Shown here: positions 35,885 through 50,500 of the stretch, in pieces
Layout: each line of letters starts with the position of its first letter
How positions within the stretch are numbered: the first letter of the stretch is position 1
Assembly: GCF_020921035.1 (NCBI RefSeq)
Contig: NC_063152.1
Span: 9,438,001 to 9,502,000 of the forward strand
DNA length: 64,000 nt
Direction: 5' to 3'
From: Rhodamnia argentea
Lineage: Eukaryota > Streptophyta > Magnoliopsida > Myrtales > Myrtaceae
Position numbers and translations under genes: made by a program
The notes under the pieces: generated by a model
Told to the model about the DNA's origin: nothing
The model's database searches: none
What the model saw: only the letters and a program-made list of their open reading frames with translations

Positions 35885-37563
35885 AAAAATAAAATGTTGT
35901 GTTTTCTTCCATCTCTTGTGAGAAATAGTTAACCTCAATATATGTGGTGACATTCGTCGATATTTGTAACTCATCAATTATAATTAATAAATTTTTAGTG
36001 ATTTTCTCTTTTGTTTCCATCAACTTTATTTTTAGTATTTGATGGATCATTCGAAGCAAAATACTAATGATGGCTTTCGTGGGTGGAATTCTCGATTAGA
36101 CAAAAGTGGGACAAAACCAAAGAGTGACATCATTCAGTCCAACCAGCTCAAAAGTCAACGAAGTCATCGATGGTTAAATCCACGAAAGATCAAATCGCCC
36201 GAGATTCACACGACAACCAAACTAGACTGGGAATTGGATGAGACTCATTCGGTCAAGGATATGTTGCGATGTTAAATTCAAGGAACTATCTTAAATTTAT
36301 TTCTTAGTTTCAACCACCCAAAAATTTTCTCACATAAGATGTTTGTCATTTGGAGGTTCGAGTTTATAATCTGCAAACCCCGTGAGGATCGTCTCACTTT
36401 TTTACCGATGTGATTGTGTGCACGTTAGTGGCCACGTCTTCAGCCGTAAGTCCCGTGATCAAGTCGTATCAAATGATTGAATTGGTTCGAATTGAATCGA
36501 GGAGTACGAACAAGGACCAAATAAGTCGAAGTTAAAATCCAAACGATGAAATTGAACATCGGCTTAGAATTCGGAGACCCCTCCCGACATCGTCCCCGGT
36601 CTTCCCTAACATTGCACAACCACCTAGATTGATTCAAATAAGTGCATCAACTGTCATCGGTCGTGCCTCGGACCACCGAAACAGAAGAAGAAGAGAAGAA
36701 ACCGCTGATGCTCGCTATCATTGGAGGACATACCCGTCATCCAACAGAAGCTTGTGCTCGCTCTCGTTCGACTCCCCTTTTGGGGAAAACCAAGAAAACC
36801 AGAAGCGTCGTCCGGCATGGCCTAAGACAAGTTCGAGCTCAGCAGTTATCAATAACTACAAAACGCTCATGGCGGGTTCTTGATCGATCCTATGCCTATC
36901 TTGCCTCTTGCTTTGTCTCATGCAAACCCATGTCCAAAACCCTAATCTAGTCTCTCCCGACACATCCGCGGAAGCAACAACCGACCGCGCTAGATCTTAA
37001 CGGGTCATCACATCGCATGATGCGATTCGATCTTCAACGCCCGCTTCGATTTCTTCAGTCTTCTTCTCGAGACAAGAATGTTGGTGTCACGTACGAAACA
37101 CGCTCGTTGACGTTGCTGTCTTCGAGTGAATAAAACCACGTGAGTTGATGATGCCTTCTATGTTGACTCACAGCTTTCACAAGATGAAAGGGGAAAGAGT
37201 ATGATTTTAAGGATGTTTTTACATAGGTAGCTCTTGGGTAGCGACGGATCTGTCTACCATCATCAACGCGATCGATCTTATCCTAAGCCCGAACCCGCTT
37301 TCTCTTGAATATGTTGGAACCTACCGTGCTTGAGACAAGTCCCGCATCCATGGATTCTCGAGCTCGTCTCGACAACATACTTTGCCCTTGTTTATTTCAC
37401 GTGTGCCGCGGCCCTATATTTCTCGAATTGCAAGTACCGTTTTTAATCTGGCTTGCATTTTATAGAGGGTGTTAAAGTATCCCAAATCGTCAATCTATAA
37501 AGTTCATATACTCTTGGTTTCCCTCCACCTATTAATTTAATTTTTTTAGGTTACATATTCTAA
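35885..37563. other. Intergenic DNA, no supported gene
   Basis: Homologous to 19299-20990 at roughly 5% divergence by eye. Includes the open frame 36642-36950 matching 20057-20377. Confidence 0.5.
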
Positions 37564-38199
37564 GGGAAAATTACCAAAACAGTAATAAACTTATTGCAAT
37601 TGTGCCACTTCAGTAATAAATCTTTTTTTTTCTAATTGAGTCCTAAATCTTTTGCGGTTGTGCCAATTCGGTCAATTTGGTAGGCCAGCACTAACGCAGA
37701 TGATTTTTAATTATTTTTTCTTTCATTCTTTGTTTTTTGCTTGGGCCGGCGAGGGTCACATCCCTCGTCCGGCCTCCCCTAGATCTGGGCAAGTTGAGTA
37801 AGGTTGCGGGCGAGGCCATGGCTACCTTTGCCCATGGCCGGTGAGGCTAGCCCTTGCCCGGATCCAAGCGACACCAACCCCGCATGTGACTCATCGCCTT
37901 CCCCAACGGCTAGCGAACTCCAACGACCCTTGTCGGCCACAAGAAGAAAACAAAGAAGAAGGAAAAAAAAATAAAAATAATTACAAATTTGAATTTTTAT
38001 GAAATTAAAGAAAAATAATAAAATATTAGTAGAAATGGCCCACGTCGATTCGCACCATGCCACATTAGTGCTGGTCGATCGGATTGGCTTAATTAGCATA
38101 AATGCAAAATGTCTATGACTCAATTGAAAAAAAAAAAAGACTTGAAACTGAATTAACACAATTATAATAAGTTGTGAACTATTTTGGTAATTATCTCGC
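37564..38199. mobile_element. MITE-like element 2, second copy
   Basis: Counterpart of 20991-21654, flanked by the same TATTCTAA direct repeats (37556-37563, 38200-38207). Internal indels distinguish it. Confidence 0.68.
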
Positions 38200-38207
38200 T
38201 ATTCTAA

Positions 38208-40350
38208 CATAATAGTTTTAGTATTGTAATTTTTCGGTTATGGAGGTACCGACCAACTATATTCTAAATCAGCTCCAAACTCTATAGCCCACAGGGCACT
38301 CTGAATTCGACCTTAAAATCATCACGCTATACCAAACACGATTATTATCTTATCGAAATTGACGTGGGTCCAAAATCCGATTCATGCAAACTTGTTGCCA
38401 TGCCTATTTCCATATGGAAAACCAGATTACTCGTTCACTAAAGAAATCGTCACCATCACAATTTATTTCCGGGGCGAGGCGGGGCGGCGGGCATGAGTCT
38501 TTGGATGATACAAGGCAAAATAAAAGGGCTCTTTCCTTCAATGCTCTTCAAAACAGTGACACCTCTTTCATGCCCGTGCTCTCATTTTGTCCCTTGTTAG
38601 GTGGTCGTTGCTGTCGGTCCTCAACCCGCCATTGTTGAGGCCGCCGTGCCTTCTAAACCCCTCGTTGTTTGCTCGACTTGTTTCTCTAGGTCCGACCGTG
38701 TAGAAGCTCACTGGACATCCTTGAAATTCTATGGATGAATTGGGTCGGGAGTTTTCACCGGTTTGATGGGATTTGAACATGTAATCTCCGGTTGAGATCC
38801 GGGTGAGCCTCGCCGGCCCTTGCCTAGGTTGGCGAGGGCAAGCCGTTCTTGTGCAAGGCCGGCAATAGGTGACGGCAACCCACCATCAGGACCCTGCCAT
38901 TTTTTTCCAGTATTATATTTTTTAAAAAATAGCTTTCTTTTGTTTTTTTCAATATAATTTAAAATAATTTTTTTTAAAAAATACCACCTAAGATATAGAA
39001 ATTAATTTAAAATGCAACATCAACATTTTCCGTTAGATGGTATTAACGGAATGATTAGATAGCACCAATTTGATAAATTTCGGGACTCGATTGTAATTTT
39101 TTAAAAATTTTAGGACAAAACTGCACTTTTGGGATATGTTTATTTATTTTTCTATCTTTTTGGGACCCGAGGGCTATGTTCACAATAAGAGTTGATCGAG
39201 CGCGTCCGTTCCCACCTAAAGGAAGGCACGGCGTCGCCGCTACGTGCAATCGTACCGTGCACGACCTGACCCCCTCCCTCTTCTCTTCTTCACTTCAGTT
39301 TAGTCTTCGCGGGTCCCATGCAGTAACGCCCACGACAGCACTCGCAGCGCATTTTGTCCCCCCGCCCACTCGCGCGCGTGCGGCTCGCCGTTCCCATGGG
39401 TTTTTGCCACGCGTCGCGCGTGTCGCTGCACCACGTGGAGGAGGGGCCATTTTCGGTAAGAAAAACAACCGTTCAACGCGAGCCCCAGCTCGTAGCGAAA
39501 TTACGAGAAAACCCTGAGCTCGGTTTTTTCGGTTGGATTTTGTTGGGAAAATGAGAACAGGCAACCAAAAAAAAAAATAATAATAATTGCTCTAATTTCC
39601 GTGGAAGGGTTTTTGTTTTTGTCGGACAATTTACTCTTTTTTTTTTTAGTGCTTTTAAGACATCCGAAATGATACCTATTACTTTGCTTTTTCAATAAAT
39701 AAGTCTTGACGAGTAATATATATATATATATATTCATGTAGGTTCATTTTTCTTTGTTATCTTTTCAATGTTACGTAAACGTTAATCGATAAATTGGCAC
39801 GAGCTTTTTAGTAGAGCCATGATTTTTTTAAAAAAACGTGATATGCCCACTTATTTTTAATTAAATTCAATCAAAAAATATCTCATTTTTTTCTACCAAA
39901 AAATTTAAAATATTTGTTCGAAATTTCAACGAATTTATGAAAAAGATTACACGCAAATCAATAGGTTAACATTAACATGATATGAAAACTTCGAGGTGTT
40001 TTTTCACTAGAAAAATAAAAAAAGTTTACTCCAAACTTTTAAATTTTTTTTTTTGGTCGAAAAACTTTCAAATTAACCAGAAAGCAAACGTTAAGTAAAA
40101 AGTAGTCTTTACCTTTAAATTAAGCGAAACTAAACGTACTCTTGTTAATTAGTCGGATTAAAAAGAGATTTTCTTAGTGTATTTTAAGTAATCAAAATTC
40201 GAAATCTTTTAAATATTAGCTTTTCCCTTATAACTGTAATAAATGCTTTGAGAACTCATCGTTAAATAAGTGCCCTAAACATATTGATATGACCAGTGAC
40301 CTATGCAAAAATCTAATCTAGGAAGTGGCCGGACCAAAAAAAAAAATAAA
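38208..40350. other. Intergenic DNA upstream of VAL3 copy 3
   Basis: Homologous to 21663-23880. It contains the CpG-rich block (39190-39510) and a short TA microsatellite (39714-39733). Compared with the other unit it lacks about 90 bp near 39185 and carries about 38 extra bases near 38765. No supported gene. Confidence 0.55.
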
Positions 40351-40597
40351 ATCGTGCCTCAATTAGGAGTGTGATGTCAAAACTTCACGTGGAATTTCAT
40401 AGATGATATTATTTATCCGAAAAATAAGCAAGAAGCGGACGTATCCTTTGCTTTGTTATAGGGCTAGAGTGAACTTGTTACTATGACCCAAATATTCCTA
40501 TCCTGGTACTTCCATAACATATTGACCTCTCAACGAATTTTCATTTCGGAAGAAATTTCAAATTAGTATCCGAAACCTAGATTGATGTCTTTATAAC

Positions 40598-40810
40598 TTG
40601 TATGCATGTATTGGAGACAGTCGAAACCGCCCTCAATTCTCGAGTTGTGTTCTTGACATCATCCTCCAATTTCAATACGGCCTTGACGGATCCCCAAACT
40701 GGTCCTTGCCCTTTGGACGGTGATTCGGTCTTAGATGCTTGGTCCGAAACCGAACTATCGTCGGGAGATACTTCTGACAACTTATCAGAAGCGACCATTC
40801 GTGGAAAGGT
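40598..40810 (-). other. Exon-like ORF, copy 3
   Basis: Counterpart of 265-477, open throughout the minus frame. It is closer in sequence to copy 1 than to copy 2. Family not recognised. Confidence 0.28.
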
Positions 40811-41066
40811 CTGCTCAGCACATATGGTCTTTGAGAAGGATTCATCTTCGGATTAGGGTCGGGGATACCAAATCCGGAAGGAAAATTGATGTGAAGTAAG
40901 CATACCTTGTGGCATTAGTTTCGAGATTTTTTGCGATGCGAAAATTAGTTTCAAAGATAAATGTGCTGCGGGATACTGATTAATAATTTTTTTTAATACT
41001 TTAATTGGTGGGTGCGGATAATAATGAATTTCGCTCCAATGGCAAGCGTGGACGGCGTCGACGTTT

Positions 41067-41101
<35 letters not shown>

Positions 41102-41510
41102 AAAAAAAAAAGGAGAAAAAAACAACCGAAACAAGAAAGGCATCAGTAGAGAGGGAAACAAGAGAGAGAAAGGGGGGCGACGCCAAAACTGAGGCACGAC
41201 TCGACGTGCTTTTAAAGCCTCTCGCGCACACACAACGCACCACCTACGCACGCACGAATTTCTTCTTCTGCTCTCTCTCTCTGTCTCTCTCTTCGCAAAA
41301 CCCTCTCTGTCTTCGATCTCCTTCTCTCTCTCTCTCTCTGCTTTCTCTCTCTTCTGTGATTGCAGATCAGGCTCGCACGCCACTCCATTGCACATCTCCG
41401 AGCTCCTCTCTCCACGGCGACTGCTTCCTCGCTTGAATTTGGGGATTATGCATTGCTTCCGGCCGTAGACCGCATCTCCCGCTGCTGCTGCTGCTGCTGC
41501 TGCCGCGGCG
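41067..41510 (+). promoter_or_regulatory. 5' leader/promoter-proximal region of VAL3 copy 3
   Basis: Longest GA tract of the three (41067-41098), CT tracts about 41270-41345, and a CTG run before the ATG. This region drives the only complete VAL3 gene. Confidence 0.55.
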
Positions 41511-44500
41511 ATGGCGGCTCCGGCCCCACCTCCGGCTTCGAGCTCGGCCTCGGCGAAGGCCTGCTTCAACCCGGAGTGCTCGGAGGCGAAGCCGGAGAGA
41601 CCTAGGAAGGGCTGGCGGCTCCGCGCCGGGGACTCCGCCGAACTCTGCGATCGATGCGCGTAAGCCGGGCTTTCTATCTTTTTCTACTCTCTGTTGACCG
41701 CTTCGGTGTTGTTGACTCTCGTCGTGTTGTTCGCGAGCGTTGGTCTGGTTGAAGCGTTTTTTTAGTTCTGTTTGGTCAGTGTTTTGTGGCAGTTGAGCTG
41801 GGGAGTGACGTTTCTCATGGTAGTTTTGGTTTAACGTTTGTTGACTTGGTTTGGAGTTATTGCTACGGGCGCTTTTGTGTGCGTTGGTACGGTCACGTGA
41901 TGAGTTTAATTTTGCGAAAGGATTTGGAGTTTCACTGCCTTTTCTGGTATGGAGAGTCTAATATGGAAGGAGTATTATTGAATTACAGAACTTAAGTGAG
42001 TTGCCATCCGCTGTGCCCTTTTGGTACATTCGTCTCTACTTTTGGAGCGGAGTAGTAGAAGCAGAAACGACTTGAATTGCTCTTTGGATTTTGACGGACT
42101 TCTTCACTTTTGGAGAGTGTAGTTTATTGGGAAGCAAAAGAGCTTCATCCTGACCCACTCGGAGGGCATGCATGATCTTGTCGTACAATCTGTGGCATCT
42201 GCACTCAAGACCACGCCTCGCTTCCCTAACAGATTCAGTTTTAGTCCAAGAGAAGATCAAAATTGCTCCTTTTGCTCTTTAAGTGAACTCTCTGCCCAGT
42301 CATTTGCACAGCTTAATATGAACCATTTCAGAGTGGTATCTAGCTAGTCCAGGTTGAGCAAGTAGAAGCATGTTTCAAGGCGGGAAAACAGTTGTGGCTA
42401 ATGGGAAACATTTGCCATGTTACTTTCTGTGGCCTTGTTCAGTTCCTTTAGCATTTTGACTACTTCCATCTGAAAGTTTGCAGTGTGCAGAGAGTTTGCA
42501 TTTCACATATCAGTCAAAGCAAATACTTGGTCCATGGCTCCTCAAACTATTCGAAAATTTCTGGCTAGAGTTTTTCTTTAATTGGACGTTGTAACTTTTA
42601 TGAGAGGTTGCAAACATCAGTGATATCACTCTATCAGATATCAGTAGTTGCAGTTTTCCATTCTCCGTTCACTGTTGGACCATTATCCCATTCACCGTTC
42701 CCTGCTGCCAGTCCATGCTTGCCACATTTTGGTGCTATAACCACTGTGGAATGGAAGAAACTGATTGAAGAGGCACATGTGGAATAATCACTTTTCAATA
42801 AGTGTGAAATGGGAAGATCGAAACTTCCCTACAAATTGGAGTGGCTTCCCTAGAATGCTTTAAAGCCAAGGCAAGGGAAGTCGTGCTTGCAGTTTGGGCA
42901 TTATCAAAGCGACTTTGCAGCTCAAAGTCTTTCACATGGTGTTTACAACACCTCATTGTTTTTTTCAAGGATATTTGCAACGCCTCATTGTTGTCCCAAA
43001 GAGCTTAGTGGGCTCAAAGCTCATTTCAAATTTTTTTCGAAACTTACCTTAAATCATTCCTTTCTCAATTGAAACAGTTCTCTGTTTCCTTAATTTCTTT
43101 CTGCTATTCAGTTTGTGTAATCGATAGCTTAATCATGCATAGTCTTGCTATGATAGTTTTTTTCTTCCCTTAACTTCTTTCTTCAATTCAGATAGAGGAC
43201 TATTAATAGATTTTTCCCTTTTAACTTCTTTCTTCAATTCAGCTAGAGGACTATAAATAGTTTTTTCCCTTTAGATTTTTTATATTTGTCTTGACTTAAT
43301 TTAAAGTTTTTCATGTGCTAAACTCAAACTTCATAAATTTTACCTGTACGATTGGATTGGTTACTATATAAAAGAATTTGACTAGAGGGTGTGACTTGGG
43401 AGTGAACAAGTTCTGCAATGATCTATGTTAGATTTAGTCACAATACCACATCGACTTTTTAGTTCATTGGGGATGATGAACACAAAAGCCAAACAGTAAA
43501 CTTGTAACCTTGAGCCTGAATTAAGGTGCCTTGAAAGAACATTTCTAGTTGAAGTTCCTTTCTAATATTTGAGGACACTTTAGAGTTAAGGTTTTCTTTA
43601 TTTCAGCAATTTTGATATCTCAAATAATGTCTTTGTTGAAGATCTTACTCCAAGTTCCTCTCTGCTTCAGGACTGTTTATGAGGAAGGCCGATTTTGCGA
43701 AACTTTTCACCCAAATGCTTCTGGTTGGAGATGCTGTGAATCATGTGGGAAGGTGAGGAGAAAATTGACCCTAATGATGTATGCTTCTTAGTTGATACAA
43801 GTTACGCCAATTCGTTGTTTCGTTCTGTTGTGTTAGATGTCACAGTGATTGCTAAATTTCTTTTGCAGAGGGTACATTGTGGATGTATTGTCTCAGCTCT
43901 TGCATTTGCCCTGTTGGATCCTGGAGGAATTGAGTGCATGTCATGTGCTCGGAAAAACTTAGTCTTGGTAATTATGAATCTCACTATTATTGGGCATCTT
44001 TGGCAAGCCTAACTTATTAACCCCCATGTTCTCATCTATCCACCCAAAAATGAAAATTACTCAAGTTCTGATCATCTTGTGTGGTTGTTATGCTTATGCT
44101 CGGCATTGGAATATACTTTCTTTGTTAGTATTTTGCTGAGAGCAGATGTTGAGATGGGTATTTTCTGTCACCAATGTCCTTTTGAGAGATATCTGTGAGG
44201 GAGCTGAATTGTTTATGCACACAGGCTTTGCTTGGTAAACTAAGCAAAGAGGAGGGAATGAAAGTGGGTGAGGAAAATATGAATGTTCGTACATTTTTGT
44301 GAGAGAGATGCGGAGGGAAAATTTTTAATATAGGCCAATTTTCATTCCCCACCCCAAAATTTCCCCACATCTCGAGTTGCCGAACAAAGTATAATATTTG
44401 AAACTACACAGACTTAAGTTCCTCTGATTGGTGGGATATGCCTGGTCTTGGAGGTTGGATCACATACAATGTTGGTATACAGAACTAGCAGTTTCTTTAA

Positions 44501-47500
44501 AGATCACGGGGCACGCAAAGTGAAACTGAATATAGTAGCAAAAGAAAAGAAGAGCTACTGATGCAGTTTTGTCTCAGATATGCTATATTATTTTTTACTG
44601 GTATTTGACTTTTCAGCTTGGAGAACTGATGGACGACTTAGCAAGATAAACCATGAGCATCAGTTACAGTTTGATAAATTTTATTGCTTATATTTTGGAT
44701 GTCTATTTGTAGCTTAACATGTGAGGCTTTTCCAAACCATCGCGCCTTGTCGTACAGCGATTATTTTTCCATCACAAGATGTCATTTATAAACATGTTTC
44801 TTGCTATAGGACTAAAGATGAAGTCAAATTTCTGGTGCTCTATGAGTTCACGTGCCTACAGCTAATTTGGGACATATTAAATAAATTTGTGCTCTCCGCA
44901 ATAATTTTTTAGCTTTATGTACCAATTAATAAGGTCCCTTGTTCTTTGGTGATGAGAATAAGATACTAAGCTGTTATTCCTTCTTGGACTTCACTGCCTC
45001 TCTCCCCTCCCCTTCTTTTCACAGTCCTCTGGTAAAGCTAGGGGTATCATTTCCATATATCGTCTAACTTTAGTGGAACTTTGTTTCTGGCATTAGATTG
45101 GTATATGGTCATTTTTATGTACCATTCGAACAGCATATGTGCATGATGTTTTCTCCCTATTCACCATCCTTCGCTCGTGTGACATGACTTATAGATGATG
45201 ACGCCTCTCTTTTAAGTCAAGTACCAATTCATTTTTCCCTTTCAGACTCCAAATCCGGCATGGCCACCTCTGCTTTTCCATGCACATTTTCCTGATAGAC
45301 TTAAGGAACTTTCTGTGAAAAATTGGAATCAATTAGCTGGATCAGGTCCTGTACCTTGGAGGCAGGCACCTACTCTTTTCAATACGTCCATTTCCCGTCC
45401 TGAGCTGCAGCCTAGGGCACCGCACGATGCATCTACAAGCATTGATCGATTTGGAGTTGGTGAAAGGTATTCTATTTCCATGGACAATAGGAGAATAGAA
45501 GACTTCTCCAACAGATTTATGAATGGAAATATGAAGCTTGGCGCAGTCGAGAAACTTGAAAATGGCATTGCAGGTATTGCTTTTCATACTGATGATCACG
45601 CGAGGACAATCTAGGGGGTTCTTGAGATAAACTCCCGCATTCAACATTTTCTTACAGGACCTAACAGCGATGAGCACCTAAATCCATGCAAGATCAATCC
45701 TCAACAGTTGACCACTGTGAAGGAGGACCCATCTACTCCACCATATGGATTGGCTGTGCCGCATGCTTCAGGCAATGAATCAAATGGTCACATAGGACTT
45801 GCTGGGCCACATTTTCGGCCAGCTCCACCCCCGACGCTAGCAAAGCATATCTATGGAAGTATGCTCAATGATACTAACTCATCTGTTGAAAGTCATACGC
45901 GTAATGGAAGGCCTCGAGGGGATGCCAGGGGAAGGAATCAATTACTTCCTCGTTACTGGCCCAGGATAACAGATCAAGAGCTACAACAAATCTCTGGAGA
46001 GTATCCTTTTGTTCTATGTGCTTTTATTGATTTATAGCAGCCCGTAGGAAGATGAAATGTATACCTTTCTCTATATTATTGTTTTTGGTGTTTTCCCTGA
46101 GAAAGTAACTATAACATGTCAATAGAACAGAGGCTACAATTTCGATAGACCGGATGAAAATGATTTTCAGTGACTGTTCATCATTTAATATCCAACTCTT
46201 CAGCTCATTACGTTTTTTTACTTCTATTACTTGTTCAGTACAATATCAGCATGGTGGAAGGTTCAATTTCACCTCTACTGATAATTAGCATTCACAGTCC
46301 TATTTCTTAACTTTTATAAGCTCGAACTCTGTAATCACTCCTCTGTTCGAGAAAATGTTGAGTGCTAGTGACGCAGGTAAAATTGGACGTTTGGTGCTGC
46401 CAAAAAAATGTGCTGAGGTAAAGACCTTCTTGGCTAAATTCTTACACTGCTTTTGTTGTTCTCATTTCCCCTGGGAGAAACATCTTGGATTGTGGGTCTT
46501 TTGGCTGTTTTTTCTGTACAACTTTCAGTCTCAGATATTTCCCTATTTTCTTTGGACTTACCTTAAAACAAATGACACATAAAAACTTCAGCTCGCTGGA
46601 AATATGTTAATTTTGTGTTTAATTTCTCGCATTTTAGTTTATGTCCAGTACTCCCGGGTCTTGGATTGTTTTTTTGAATGATTAATGAGATTTCATTAAG
46701 AAGGTACCAAGGGGGTACCGCCCCTATATAAGGTGGCTTCTATATACACAAAGTTATTCACAAAAGACTGTTTCTAACATTTCCGACCAACTAGAAGTAT
46801 GAAATTGGACTTCCTGCCATCCAAGAAGTGGAGAGATAAGGAATTTTTCCATGGCGATGGTACGAAGGCATTATTTGAGCAGTTCGTCCATTGCTTTAGA
46901 CTAGTGGTTGAGCTTGCATATTGAACCAATTTAGAGGTGATTGGGGTGGCTTTGGTCTTTAACATTTTGTTTTAGCTTTTAATTGGGCACCGCAAAGCAT
47001 GAAAACATTATCATCTAAAGTCATTTGGTATTTTTCCTTAAATGATTTTTGAAAGTAGAATTAGTGTTCACCATCCGACAAGAGAGTAGAATTATGATGG
47101 GAAAGATGTAACAAGTCCTTTTTCTTGCACTTCCCTTGCGGGCTCTTCAACTTACTCCAGGTGGGGTCTACTTTGTTTAACAGGTGATTAGAGGAATTAT
47201 ATGTGGAGCAATTAGGTATAAATATATGTTGACCCTTCAGAATTTGGTTGATAAAGCAAAAGTTATTTTGCTTGTCTCAGATTGAAATATGAATAAGGGC
47301 TTTTTGAGAACTTTGGAACATCTCTTGCATTTCCAAAACTTGGAATATCTCGTGTATGATTTGAATCTTGAAGGATATCTTCATCAAGGTTCTTGGGTGT
47401 TGGCATTGATATCAACATTCGTTTTTGAACTTTCGTCCATTTCCTGAAGTTGTAAAATGGGTCATTCCTCTTTTGGACCCTCTTCTGAAATTTTTGTCTT

Positions 47501-50500
47501 TACTTATTTAAAAAAAAAGTTCACGAGTGAAATTTTGGGACTGTACAGGCCTATTTTCCGCCTATTTCTCAGCCAGAAGGATTGCCTCTCAAAGTTCAGG
47601 ATGCCAAAGGCTCAGAGTGGATATTTCAATTTCGATTCTGGCCCAATAATAACAGTAGAATGTATGTTCTGGAAGGAGTCACGCCATGCATACAGTCCAT
47701 GCAGTTGCAAGCAGGAGACATTGGTAAGATACTTACAGTTGCGGAATAGGATGCCTGAAACTCGGTATTTTATTCTATAGGAACTTTACAGGATTGGATA
47801 GTGCAGTACTACACTTATGAAAGCTTGTTGGGCATAATGAGTAGGAGCATTGTTGTTCTTGACAAGACCTTTTGTCCTGAGTTACTGCTGCTGACAAATG
47901 TCATTGCCTTATTTCTGTGAGTTTTATATCCTTCTGGCTATAGGACTGAGATTTGATTTTGTTCCCTCTCAGTAACTTTTAGTCGGTTAGAACCAGAGGG
48001 AAAATTGGTCATGGGATTCAGAAAGGCTTCAACTGCTCCCCCATCTGATCAGGTCTGGACTTGCGCAATAATTGACTTTTCCTGGCTTTATTTATGTACA
48101 TGCTAGACCTCAGAGATATCATACTGGTTTTCCTGCAATATAAACCTAACACTTTGTTTATATTGCTTAGTTATGCTGTTGGTTATCTGAATCCTATGCC
48201 AATGTTGGTTGTGTGAATTTTCTAGAAGAAATAAAGCTTTATATAGCATGTCTGTTTCAATGTGCTTCAGATTAAATTGAAACATAAATGATTTATTTTC
48301 ATCTTGCTGCAGGAGAATGAAACGGCTAAGAGTAGCAATGGAGTTACTGTGCAAGACGTGAGTACGATTCAATGGTTGACATTTTTAAATTTGGGATCTT
48401 TGGTTCCAAAAGCAGTCCAGTCCATGATTCTAAAGCCTTTTCCCCCCAATCTGGCAGGCTGAATTGGCAGATCCTAGTTCATGGTCTAAAGTTGATAAAT
48501 CTGGATACATTGCAAAAGAAGTTCTTGGGGCTAAATCTTCCTTGTCTAGAAAACGGAAGAATACTACCTTGGGTTCAAAAAGTAAGCGACTGAGGATCGA
48601 AAATGAGGACGTTATAGAGCTGAAACTAACATGGGAAGAAGCTCAAGGACTGCTTCGTCCACCTCCTAATCACACTCCTAGTGTAGTGGTAATTGAGGGC
48701 TTTGAGTTTGAGGAGTATGAGGTAAAATACTTGTTTAAATTTCTTCATATGAAATGAGCTGTTAACAAATTTTTGCATATTGGCTATGTACATGAATGCT
48801 TTCCCCTTTACCAAAAGGAGAGGCCACCTCTACCGGATAATTGTTCTATTGGAAAGCTATCGAGAATCTAATTAGCTTGGCTGACCAACACCCCGCACTT
48901 TGACTGTTATGGTTTGGGTGAACTGAAGGGGACCAAAAATTGAATGAATTTCTGTATGTGTGTATTGGGTTGTGTTCAGTGGTCCTTTTAGCTCTGAGAT
49001 ATTACACAGGATAAATAATGCTGCATGGAAAGGTTTCATCCTTGTTTGGAGATTGACTCGTTTCTTATGGCAGGATGCTCCAATACTCGGGAAGCCAACA
49101 GTTTTTAGGACAGATACTGTGGGGTAAAGTACTCTGTTTAGAGCTCCAAGCATTCCTTTTGTTTTTGTTAATGTCAGAATCGTGTTACATGAGTAAACTA
49201 CTTTGTTTGGTGCTCCAACCATTTCTTTTCGTAACTGTTCATGTCGAAATCTTGTTACATGAGTAAATGGAGTTGGCGTTCTGAACACATCATCTAGAGA
49301 TTATGGATGTATATTTATGGGATAAGCATGAAAACTAGTACACACCCAATACTAATTAGCATAAAATCTTGGAATCCTGAAACGATAGTGGCATTTTTAA
49401 AAAATCACTATCTTAATGAGAGATTCGTTTAGGTCCTCCATCATCCCTACAAACTTCTTCTTTGTAATGCTGCTGTCTCTGCTAAGAGTGAATCCCTATC
49501 ACTATATATTAAAGTAATATCCAAAGGGTTTGTGTTTGTTTTGTTCAAACATATTCTGAGGCGTATTTTTGTATCCCATGTGTATCAGTAAAAAGATTCA
49601 ATGGGCTCAATGCGAAGACTGCTTGAAATGGAGAAAATTGCCAGCTGATGCCCTTCTTCCCTCAAAATGGACTTGCGCGGATAACAGTTGGGAACCAGAA
49701 AGGTACTGTAGATTCCACTCTTTCCTTGAAATGGGTTATACAGCCGTCATGGCTTAGTCTTAGTGTGCATGCATAAATTTTAATGTCCCCATGAGCTGTT
49801 TGAAACTCATTTTTATTATAAGTTGTAGGATGCATTAGACTTGTAGATCTACAGTAGTCCTTTCTCTCTGTGGTACGAACTGGTAAGCTATTTGCAACTC
49901 TATCAATGAATAGGGAGCTTCGAGGGATATGATATTTCTCTGATTGCTGATTGTCACGACCCATCTGGTTTTACAGTTATAACTGAAAACCGCCGGGCCT
50001 GCTGACATGACCTCCATGTGTCAGACACGTGGCACCGCGTTGGCACCGCGTCACTGATCTATGGCTTTTTTCCTTGTATTGTCTTTGGAGCCTCTGGTTC
50101 TTTTATGCTATACTCATTAGAGAATGTCTTCCTTCTTTTAACTGTTGGTCATTTGGCCATTTAACCTTCACATTAGACAGAAATATGTTTATCACCTTGC
50201 TCATTCAATCCATAGCTCTAAGTATCATGTTTCTTCAGATCATCTTGCTCGGCAGCTCCAGACTTGACAGCAGAAGAGCTTGAAGATATGCTATCTAATA
50301 ATAATCCAGGTATGGTTTGCTTGGGACATGATAGATGGATAGACTTCCTGTACTTTAGTTTAGAACAATGCGACTGCCTGCACACTTATTCCATTACAGG
50401 TTACAGATTGCCTCTGTTGTGGCCTATGACTTTGTCATGTTGTCTTTGAACGGTACTGCATTTATAATCTTGGAAATGGACCATTCTAATGTGGAAACAA

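Larger units (their letters stand above)
32570..48452 (+). repeat. Tandem unit B: SPHK 3' end - intergenic - VAL3 copy 3 exons 1-9
   Basis: 15,883 bp, without the copia insertion and the 574-bp duplication. Its left edge is the VAL3 intron 9/SPHK intron join. Its right edge is where copy 3 continues into its own exon 10. Confidence 0.88.
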
